A DNA stretch of 64,000 bases. Origin: Holophagales bacterium. Lineage in GTDB: Bacteria; Acidobacteriota; Thermoanaerobaculia; UBA5066. Every line of letters starts with the position of its first letter. The stretch's first letter is position 1. The position numbers were made by a program, and so were the translations under genes. The notes beneath the pieces are model-generated. The model saw nothing but the letters and a program-made list of their open reading frames with translations. It ran no database searches and had not been told where the DNA came from. This document shows positions 28,353-34,632 of this stretch, piece by piece. The stretch covers positions 1 through 64,000 of the forward strand of contig JADKBZ010000021.1 of assembly GCA_016714815.1 (NCBI GenBank), in the 5' to 3' direction.

Positions 28353-28906
28353 TTCAGCTCGGAGAGGAAGGCGTCGAGGTTATCGAGCGTGATCCGCGCG
28401 TGGTCGTCGCCGTTCACCATGACGGCGGGCGCCTTGTCGCACTGGGCGAGGCACTCCACCTCGATGACCGTGAACTTCCCGTCGGCCGACGTCTGGCCCG
28501 GCTTCAGGTCGCCGAGCTTCTTCCGGCAGGCGTGGAAGACCTCTTCGGCGCCGTTCAGGTGGCAGGAGATCGAGGTGCAGAACTGGATCAGGTGCCTGCC
28601 GACCGGGGCCCGGTTGTACATCGTGTAGAAGGTCACGACGCCCCAGACGAAGGCGGAGGAGAGGCCCAGGCGGGTCGCGACGTAGTCGACCGCCTCCCGC
28701 GAGATCCAGCCCCACTCCCCCTGGGCGATCCAGAGGGTGGGCAGGAGCGCGGCCTGCTTCGTCGGGTAGCGGGTCAGGAGCTTCTGGAATCGGGCCTCGG
28801 CCGCGGGCGGGAACGAGAGCTCCTTCCCGCAGGAAAGGGCCCCGTGCTCGCCGACGGGAGGCAGGCCGGGAAGGTTTTCCACGGGTGTGTTCGCGCCGCC
28901 GCTCAT
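28349..28906 (-). CDS. nuoE: NADH-quinone oxidoreductase subunit E
   Basis: Thioredoxin-like 2Fe-2S subunit of the NADH module. The cluster ligands appear as CTSISC and, about 36 residues later, CLAQC. The body contains LWIAQGEWGWISREAVDYVA and VTFYTMYNRAPVG, the family's core. ATG 28906 gives 185 residues; a longer frame upstream is the antisense of nuoA. The gene overlaps the nuoA stop by four bases, so nuoB, C and D are truly absent between A and E. Confidence 0.93.
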   Translation of the reverse strand: MSGGANTPVENLPGLPPVGEHGALSCGKELSFPPAAEARFQKLLTRYPTKQAALLPTLWIAQGEWGWISREAVDYVATRLGLSSAFVWGVVTFYTMYNRAPVGRHLIQFCTSISCHLNGAEEVFHACRKKLGDLKPGQTSADGKFTVIEVECLAQCDKAPAVMVNGDDHARITLDNLDAFLSELK

Positions 28907-29265
28907 TCCCAGTCGAACGCTCCCTTCTTCCAGAGGTACGCGTCCGCGAGGGCCAGGACGGCGAGGAAGACGACCATCGGCCAAAAGACGACCCACCCGC
29001 CCTCGTCGAGGACGGTGGCCCACGGCCAGAGGAAGCCTGTCTCCACGTCGAAGAGGATGAAGACCATCGCGACGATGAAGAACTTTACGGATACCCGCTT
29101 TCGGCTCTCGTCCAGGAGCGGCAGGCCGCTCTCGTACGGGCCGAGCTTGCGGAGGGTCCGGACCTTGCGGCCCAGAACCCCGTTCAGGAACAGCAGAGCG
29201 GCCCCGATGATCGCGGCCGCGGTGAGCATGAGGAGGATGGGGAGGAAGGCGGAAGGTGTGCCCAT
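28903..29265 (-). CDS. nuoA: NADH-quinone oxidoreductase subunit A
   Basis: Three-helix membrane subunit at the hinge of complex I. The 120 residues include GPYESGLPLLDESRKRVSVKFF and the conserved FILFDVETGFLWPWA. It is the first gene of the nuo cluster; its start lies 8 bases from a Rex-box-like palindrome and about 6 bases from the predicted transcription start, implying a very short leader. Confidence 0.95.
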   Translation of the reverse strand: MGTPSAFLPILLMLTAAAIIGAALLFLNGVLGRKVRTLRKLGPYESGLPLLDESRKRVSVKFFIVAMVFILFDVETGFLWPWATVLDEGGWVVFWPMVVFLAVLALADAYLWKKGAFDWE

Positions 29266-29272
29266 GAGGCGC

Positions 29273-29308
29273 TCGTGCTAATTTTCACAAAGTTGCGGGG
29301 CACGTCAA
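29273..29308 (-). promoter_or_regulatory. nuoA promoter with overlapping Rex operator candidate
   Basis: On the minus strand a -35 box TTGACG (29303-29308) and a -10 box AAAATT (29280-29285) are separated by exactly 17 bases. The palindrome TTGTGAAAATTAGCACGA (minus strand, 29290 down to 29273) matches the Rex consensus TTGTG-N8-CACAA in nine of ten half-site bases and covers the -10 box. With rex at the other end of the cluster, repression of nuo transcription at low NADH is the obvious reading, but this is inference. Confidence 0.6.
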
Positions 29309-30000
29309 CTACGGAAAGCATCTTTCTGCCCGCCGCGCTCGTCGCCGCGTTTCGGTGTGAAACGTGGGTCGGTGACGTGGTAAAGGGCCTTCTCCGGCAC
29401 GTTCCGGAGGTGCTCGTCGTCGACGACGGGAGCGAAGACAGGACCTCCGAGGTCGCCCGCGAGGCCGGCGCGAAAGTTCTCCGCCGCCCCGCGAATGGTG
29501 GTAAAGGGAAGGCTCTTCGCGACGGTCTCGCCGTCCTTCTCGAACGGGACTTCACCCACGTCGCCTTCGTCGACGGCGACGGCCAGCACGACCCGGAGGA
29601 CCTCCCGGCTCTCCTCGCCGCGGCCCGCCGGGGGGGGGCCGATTTCGTAATCGGCTCGCGCCTCGGCAGCCCCGACGGGATGCCGGCAAAGAACCGTCGG
29701 GCCAACGAAATGGGAGACAAGGTCCTCTCGCGGATGACCAGCCTCCCGGTGGTGGACGGGCAGTCGGGCTACCGGCTCCTCTCGACGGACCTCCTCCGGC
29801 AGCTGCGCCTCACCGCGGACCGCTACGCGATCGAGAACGAGATGCTCATCAAGGCGTCGCGGCGCGTCCGGAAGTTCGAGGTCGTCCCGATCCGGTCGAT
29901 CTACCTCACCGGGCCCCGTCACTACCGGCCGTTTCGCGACACCTGGGTCACGGCCTGGGCTTCGGTCCACTACAAGACGCTCGGTTCCGACGAGTCATAA
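29293..30000 (+). CDS. Family 2 glycosyltransferase
   Basis: GT-A fold glycosyltransferase of the dolichyl-phosphate-mannose-synthase-like type. Seen: the strand ALVAAFRCETWVGDVVKGLL (replacing the common PAYNE), LVVDDGSEDRTSEVA, nucleotide-binding NGGKGKALRDGL, the metal-binding FVDGDGQHDPEDL and VIGSRLG. No C-terminal membrane helices are present. The start is uncertain: TTG 29293 is the only start that retains the first beta-strand. It heads the plus-strand operon and is divergent from nuoA, sharing the Rex-site region. Confidence 0.8.
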   Translation: MRGTSTTESIFLPAALVAAFRCETWVGDVVKGLLRHVPEVLVVDDGSEDRTSEVAREAGAKVLRRPANGGKGKALRDGLAVLLERDFTHVAFVDGDGQHDPEDLPALLAAARRGGADFVIGSRLGSPDGMPAKNRRANEMGDKVLSRMTSLPVVDGQSGYRLLSTDLLRQLRLTADRYAIENEMLIKASRRVRKFEVVPIRSIYLTGPRHYRPFRDTWVTAWASVHYKTLGSDES

Positions 30001-30009
30001 TTCGCCGCG

Positions 30010-30864
30010 ATGCCCGGTGCGAGCCTCGTCCTGACCGTCGACGTCGAAGAGTGGTTCCACGTCTGCGGCCACCCGGTCTACGACGTGCCGGAGCGCTGGG
30101 AGTCGTTTCCGTCGCGCGTCGTCCCGTCGACCGGGCGGATCCTCGAGCTCCTCGAGCGGACGTCGTCGCACGCTACCTTCTTCGTCCTCGGCTGGGTGGC
30201 CCGGCGGTATCCCGACCTCGTCCGGCGCATCGCCGAGGGGGGGCACGAGGTGGCCTGCCACGGCGACCTTCACCGGCGGGCCAACACCATGACGGAGCAG
30301 GAGTTCCGGGCGGACGTCCGCGCCGCGAAGGCCTCGCTCGAAGAGGCCGGCGGCACGCGCGTCACGGCCTACCGGGCCCCGGAGTGGTCTCTCAGGTCCA
30401 CCTCGAGCCCGCACCTTTCGACCCTCGTCGAGGAAGGGTTCCGGGTCGACTCGTCGCTCCTGGCGGTCCCGCCGATCGGCGAGCCGGGCAATCCCCGCGT
30501 GCCGACCGTGCTTTCGACCTCCGCCGGCGACCTCCTCGAGGTTCCCCCTCTCGTCGGGACCCTCTTCGGCTGGCCCGCGATGCTCGGAGGCGGCTGGACC
30601 TCCCGGTTCTCGCGCGAGGCCCGCGTCACGGCCGCCGTCGAGGCCGCTCTTTCGCGGGGCGAGAGTCCCGTCCTCTACCTCCACCCCTGGGAGGTCGACG
30701 AGGAGCACCCCTCCATGGAGCTCTCGCCCATCGCCCGGCTCGTCCATTTCGGCGCGCGCGGCCGGGTCGTCCCCCGCCTCTCGCGGCTCCTCGCCAGGCA
30801 TCGCTCCGTCTCCCTGGCCGAGGCGTTCCCGGCGGGCTGCGTCCACCGGGAGGTGGCGGCGTGA
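30010..30864 (+). CDS. Polysaccharide deacetylase (XrtA/PEP-CTERM-associated type)
   Basis: NodB-type carbohydrate esterase. The start SLVLTVDVEEWFHV holds the metal-site aspartate; HATFFVLGWVARRYPDLVRRI and GHEVACHGDLHRR are the next conserved blocks, and YRAPEWS and LYLHPWEVD follow. This arrangement, with VEEWF and HPWE, is that of deacetylases found in exopolysaccharide clusters. It is 284 residues, starts 9 bases after the glycosyltransferase and overlaps the acyltransferase by four bases. Confidence 0.88.
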   Translation: MPGASLVLTVDVEEWFHVCGHPVYDVPERWESFPSRVVPSTGRILELLERTSSHATFFVLGWVARRYPDLVRRIAEGGHEVACHGDLHRRANTMTEQEFRADVRAAKASLEEAGGTRVTAYRAPEWSLRSTSSPHLSTLVEEGFRVDSSLLAVPPIGEPGNPRVPTVLSTSAGDLLEVPPLVGTLFGWPAMLGGGWTSRFSREARVTAAVEAALSRGESPVLYLHPWEVDEEHPSMELSPIARLVHFGARGRVVPRLSRLLARHRSVSLAEAFPAGCVHREVAA

Positions 30865-31862
30865 GGTTCGCGGCGCTCCTGCCGGGGCAGCTCTCGGAAA
30901 AGGCCGGAATGGGAGAGGCGCTCGCCTCCGCCTACCCGTACGTCGCCTCGTGGTTCGGGGAGGTCCGGGAGCGGTCCGGCGTCGACGTCCCGGCGGTCTT
31001 CTTCGGCGAAGGACGTTCCGACCTCCACGACGACCTGCCGGCCCAGGTCGGCGTCTTCGCCGTTTCCGTCGCCGTGCTCGACGTCCTCGCCACGGAACAC
31101 CGGCTCGCGCCGGCGGCCTGCGCGGGGTACAGCCTCGGCACGTACGCCGCGTTCGTCGGAGCCGGGGTCCTCGACCGGCACGTCGCTCTCGACGTCATCC
31201 TGGAAGCCGAGCGGCTCCTCACGGAGCGTGCGGTGGCCGGGGCGATGGGATTCGTCATCGGGGTTCCGGAGGCGGAGGTCCTCGCCGACCTGGATCGCCT
31301 CGGCTGCGATCGGAACGAGATCGCGATCGGGAACGTCAACGCCGCCCAGCAGGTCGTCCTGACGGGGCGGCGCGAGCTGGTCCTTCGGGCCCTCGACCAC
31401 CTCTCCCGCAGGGCGCTCAGGGCCGAGATGCTCCCTCTCGGGTGGCCCATGCACTCGCCTCTCCTCGAGCCGGTCACCGACGGCCTGGCCGACTACGTCG
31501 CCCGCGAGGTCCGGATGACGTGGCCGGGCCGGGCGGTCCTCTACGCCCCGATGCTCGGCGGCGTGGTGAGAAGCGAAGAAGAGGCCCGAAAGGTCCTCGG
31601 GCTGCAGATCTCCCGCCCCTCCCGCTGGTCCGACGTCCTCGCGGCGATGGCGGCGGCGGGGGAGAGCCGGTTCGCCGAGGCCGGCCCGGGGGACATCCTG
31701 TCCAGGATGCACCGGTGGACCCTCCGGCGCTCGAAGGCGGACGTCCTCGAGGAGCCGGCCGGAATCGCCCGTTTCGCGGCCGATCCCGGGGCGTCGCCGG
31801 ATCGAGCAGGCAACGGTGACGCGGCCCGGGTAGAGACAGGGGATACGAAGGAGACCACTTGA
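30861..31862 (+). CDS. Acyltransferase domain protein (FabD / malonyl-transferase-like)
   Basis: Resembles malonyl-CoA:ACP transacylase. The N-terminus FAALLPGQLSEKAGMGEALA corresponds to the FPGQGSQ motif of FabD; the nucleophile elbow is GYSLG (GHSxG in FabD), followed by the partner histidine in PMHSPLLEPV. At 333 residues it is slightly longer than FabD, with a C-terminal tail rich in Gly/Asp/Arg. The start GTG overlaps the deacetylase stop, and the stop overlaps the next start. Because it lies with a ketoreductase and an ACP but no ketosynthase, the acyl group carried is unknown. Confidence 0.78.
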   Translation: MRFAALLPGQLSEKAGMGEALASAYPYVASWFGEVRERSGVDVPAVFFGEGRSDLHDDLPAQVGVFAVSVAVLDVLATEHRLAPAACAGYSLGTYAAFVGAGVLDRHVALDVILEAERLLTERAVAGAMGFVIGVPEAEVLADLDRLGCDRNEIAIGNVNAAQQVVLTGRRELVLRALDHLSRRALRAEMLPLGWPMHSPLLEPVTDGLADYVAREVRMTWPGRAVLYAPMLGGVVRSEEEARKVLGLQISRPSRWSDVLAAMAAAGESRFAEAGPGDILSRMHRWTLRRSKADVLEEPAGIARFAADPGASPDRAGNGDAARVETGDTKETT

Positions 31863-32602
31863 ACGAACGCCAGAAGGTCGCCTGGGTGACGGGCGGGTCG
31901 CGCGGCATCGGGCAGGCCATCGCGGTCCGGCTCGCCGCCGACGGGTTCCACGTCCTCGTGACCTACCGGACGGACGAGTCGGGCGGCGCCGAGACCGTTC
32001 GCCTGATCGCCGAAGCGGGCGGGAGCGCCGAAGCCGCGAAGGCGGACGCCACCTCCCGGGAGGAGATCGTCGCCGTCGCAGACCGGCTCGACGCCGAGCG
32101 CGGCGGGGTGGACGTCCTCGTCAACAACGCGGCCGTCCTGAAGAACGGGCTCTTCGCCCTGATGCCGGAGGCGAGCTGGGACGCGGTGCTCGACACCTCT
32201 CTCGGCGGCGCCTTCCGGGCGACGAAGGCGGTGGTCCGCGGGATGCTCCGGCGCCGCTGGGGGCGCGTCGTGAACATCTCCTCCCTCGCCGCGCTGATGG
32301 GCTCGGCGGGCCAGACGAACTACGCCGCCGCGAAAGGGGCGCTCGTCTCCTTCACGAAATCGCTCGCTGCCGAGGTCGGCCCCTACGGGGTCACCGTGAA
32401 CTGCGTGGCGCCGGGCTTCGTGGAGACCGAGATGATCTCCTTCCTGACGACCGAGGCCCGCGAGGACTTCACGAAGCGGATCCCCCTCCGCCGCTTCGGC
32501 GCCCCCGCCGACATCGCGCCCCTCGTCTCCTTCCTCTGCGGCGACGGGGCGGCCTACGTCACCGGGCAGACGATCCGCGTCGACGGCGGATTCGTCGGCT
32601 GA
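31859..32602 (+). CDS. 3-oxoacyl-ACP reductase-like short-chain dehydrogenase
   Basis: FabG-like NADPH-dependent reductase. Seen: nucleotide motif VTGGSRGIGQAIA, DVLVNNAAV, catalytic serine in NISSLAALMG, and YxxxK as NYAAAKGAL, with the C-terminal VTGQTIRVDGGFVG. The start is TTG 31859 with AAGGAG 7 bases upstream, inside the stop of the acyltransferase gene. It is 247 residues. The local ACP is its likely carrier. Confidence 0.9.
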   Translation: MNERQKVAWVTGGSRGIGQAIAVRLAADGFHVLVTYRTDESGGAETVRLIAEAGGSAEAAKADATSREEIVAVADRLDAERGGVDVLVNNAAVLKNGLFALMPEASWDAVLDTSLGGAFRATKAVVRGMLRRRWGRVVNISSLAALMGSAGQTNYAAAKGALVSFTKSLAAEVGPYGVTVNCVAPGFVETEMISFLTTEAREDFTKRIPLRRFGAPADIAPLVSFLCGDGAAYVTGQTIRVDGGFVG

Positions 32603-32668
32603 ACGGCTCCTCCTCCGGCGGGTCCCAGCGCCTCGTATACTCTGGCTGATCGCCCGGAAGGAGGCGGA

Positions 32669-32938
32669 ATGGAGCAGGTTGAAGAATTGAAGGGGCGCGT
32701 CAAGGCGCTGATCGTCCGGCAGCTGAAGCTGGAGGTCGATCCGGCGTCCATCAAGGACGACGCCCCCCTCTTCGGGGACGACCCGAACGGGCTCGGACTC
32801 GACTCGATCGACGCGTTGGAGCTCGTTCTCGGCATCGAGAAGGAGTTCGGCATCAAGGTCCAGGACGAGGAGGTGGGGGTCAAGGCCTTCGCTTCCGTGA
32901 ACGCCCTCTGCGAGTTCGTCGAGTCGAAGGCCGCGTGA
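32669..32938 (+). CDS. Acyl carrier protein
   Basis: An 89-residue ACP with the phosphopantetheine attachment motif GLDSIDALEL (serine near residue 47) and the usual four-helix pattern. The sequence GGAAGGAGG stands before the ATG. It overlaps the hotdog gene by four bases. It is distinct from a housekeeping AcpP in its context with an acyltransferase and ketoreductase, so it probably serves this operon. Confidence 0.9.
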   Translation: MEQVEELKGRVKALIVRQLKLEVDPASIKDDAPLFGDDPNGLGLDSIDALELVLGIEKEFGIKVQDEEVGVKAFASVNALCEFVESKAA

Positions 32939-33345
32939 ACTTTCTGCGGGAAGACCTTCCCCACGTCTACCCCTTCCGCTTCGTAGAGCGCACGGTCGAG
33001 AAGCGCGGACCGGCGGAGGGGCGCGTCCGCGCGCTCGTCACCGGCAACGGAAGGCGGACGGAAGGGGGGGAGCTCCTCCCGCCGCTCACCCTCGTCGAGG
33101 TCGTCGCCCAGTCGGCGCTCCTCCTGGAAGGGGGAGACCCCGGCATCGGCCGGAGCGGCTTTCTGGCGGGAGTCTCGGACTTCACCTTCGACCGGACCCC
33201 GGAAAGCGGCGACCTCCTGAGCGTCGACGTCCGGATCGTCGGCGTCCTCGGGCCTATCGTCAGGTTCGAGGGGACGGTCACCGACGCCGAGGGCCGGCGC
33301 GTCTGCTCGGGTGCCGTGACGGTCCGGAAGGGAGTCGCGGCGTGA
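32935..33345 (+). CDS. FabZ-like hotdog protein lacking the catalytic histidine motif
   Basis: A 136-residue hotdog-fold protein. It begins LREDLPHVYPFRFVERTVEK, which matches the start of FabZ-type 3-hydroxyacyl-ACP dehydratases (LPHRYPF.LVDR). The FabZ catalytic HFPGxPxMPG segment is replaced by GGELLPPLTL, so the histidine is missing, while the partner glutamate remains in VEVVAQSALLL. It may bind acyl-ACP without dehydrating it, or use other residues. GTG start, coupled by four-base overlaps to both neighbours. Confidence 0.72.
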   Translation: MNFLREDLPHVYPFRFVERTVEKRGPAEGRVRALVTGNGRRTEGGELLPPLTLVEVVAQSALLLEGGDPGIGRSGFLAGVSDFTFDRTPESGDLLSVDVRIVGVLGPIVRFEGTVTDAEGRRVCSGAVTVRKGVAA

Positions 33346-34055
33346 CGACCCCTCCCGTCCGCCGCCACGTCGTCCTCGCGGGCCACCGCGACGGGCTCCT
33401 CTCGGGGCGCGAGGAGGTCCTGACGCGGGCCGATTACCTCGTCACGTCGGTTGCGACACTCGAAGGGCTCGACTCACTCCCCGCTTCGCCGGGAGCGGAC
33501 CTCGTCGTACTGGACGAGGGGTTCGGCCCCGAAGGAGGCGTGCGGGCGGCCCAGCACCTTCGCGACGTCCCGCGCTGGCGTGGGACCTCGATCATGGTCG
33601 TCGTCCCGTCCGGCTCGACGCACCTCGAGGAGTGCCTCGTCTCCGGCATCAACGACTTCCTCCTCGCCCCGTTTCCGGACGGCGAGCTGCTCGACAAGGT
33701 CCGCCGCCTCACGGAGGTCGCCGCGCGCCGCGAGGTGAACACGATGCTCCGGGTCCACGAGCTCCGGGTCGAGGGGATGACCGTCCACGGGAAAACGCTC
33801 AACGTCTCCGTCAACGGTCTCCTGGCCGAGGTGGACGGCGAGCTGAACGTCGGCCGGGTGGTCGACGTGGAGTTCTTCCTCCCCGAAGACCCCGACTCCG
33901 TGAGGAGCCGCGGCCAGGTCGCCCGTCGGGCCTACGAGGCCTCGTCGTTCCACCCCGTTTTCGGGCTCCGCTTCCTCGAGCTCTCCGCGCGCGACCGCAG
34001 CCGGATCGGGCGTTTCGTCGCCTCCCGTGAACGCGCCTCGGGGGGAGGGAAGTGA
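33342..34055 (+). CDS. Degenerate receiver domain plus PilZ domain protein
   Basis: Residues 1 to about 125 resemble a response-regulator receiver: HVVLAGH, the aspartate in DLVVLDEGF, and FLLAPF, where the usual conserved lysine (KPF) is replaced by alanine. Phosphorylation signalling is therefore doubtful. Residues about 130-230 resemble PilZ, with NVSVNG for the [DN]xSxxG motif and FGLRFLELSARDRSRIGRFV at the end; arginines precede it. Cyclic-di-GMP binding is possible but the RxxxR motif is not clear. It overlaps both the hotdog and STAS genes. Confidence 0.68.
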   Translation: MTTPPVRRHVVLAGHRDGLLSGREEVLTRADYLVTSVATLEGLDSLPASPGADLVVLDEGFGPEGGVRAAQHLRDVPRWRGTSIMVVVPSGSTHLEECLVSGINDFLLAPFPDGELLDKVRRLTEVAARREVNTMLRVHELRVEGMTVHGKTLNVSVNGLLAEVDGELNVGRVVDVEFFLPEDPDSVRSRGQVARRAYEASSFHPVFGLRFLELSARDRSRIGRFVASRERASGGGK

Positions 34056-34393
34056 TCATCATTCGCGAACGGCGGGACGGCGCGACGATCCTCAGGATCC
34101 AGGGGGTCGTCAAGCTGGGCGAGAGCGCCCGGCAGTTCTCCGAGTTCCTCGAGAAGGTCCTCGAGGAAGACGAAGGGCCGGTCCTGCTCGACTTCGAGAA
34201 GATCGACACCCTCGACTCCACCGGCCTGGGGGAGCTGATCGGCTACCTGCAGCGCTTCGAGGAGCGGGACCGCCGGATGGCGATCGTCAAGCCCAGGGAC
34301 CGGGTCGTGGCACTCCTCAAGCTGACGCGGCTCGACACCCTCATCCGCATCTTCCCCGACGACCCGGCCGCGCTGGCGTACCTGGCGGGCTGA
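34052..34393 (+). CDS. STAS-domain anti-sigma-factor antagonist-like protein
   Basis: A 113-residue SpoIIAA-like STAS protein. The motif VLLDFEKIDTLDSTGLGEL has the serine that is phosphorylated in SpoIIAA/RsbV, followed by MAIVKPRDRV and a C-terminal helix with LIRIFPDDPAALAYL. It is the last gene of the operon and overlaps the PilZ gene. A cognate kinase/anti-sigma factor is not in the window. Confidence 0.87.
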   Translation: MIIIRERRDGATILRIQGVVKLGESARQFSEFLEKVLEEDEGPVLLDFEKIDTLDSTGLGELIGYLQRFEERDRRMAIVKPRDRVVALLKLTRLDTLIRIFPDDPAALAYLAG

Positions 34394-34439
34394 GAGAGCC
34401 GGACGCGCCGGAGCGGCGTACCGAAGGCACTCCTGGTGT

Positions 34440-34468
34440 TTGACGTCCCCGCCGACGCGTCGTATCCT
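34440..34468 (+). promoter_or_regulatory. Promoter of tRNA-Leu
   Basis: TTGACG at 34440-34445 and TATCCT at 34463-34468, separated by exactly 17 bases, with the mature tRNA starting 17 bases after the -10 box. It is the cleanest sigma70-like promoter on the plus strand of the window. Confidence 0.65.
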
Positions 34469-34484
34469 CCCGCTCCCCGCTTGT

Positions 34485-34575
<91 letters not shown>

Positions 34576-34632
34576 TCCTCCTCGCCTCGTGCGGTGGAGG
34601 CCTGCCTCGGCGGGGCGCCCCGAAAGGACATC

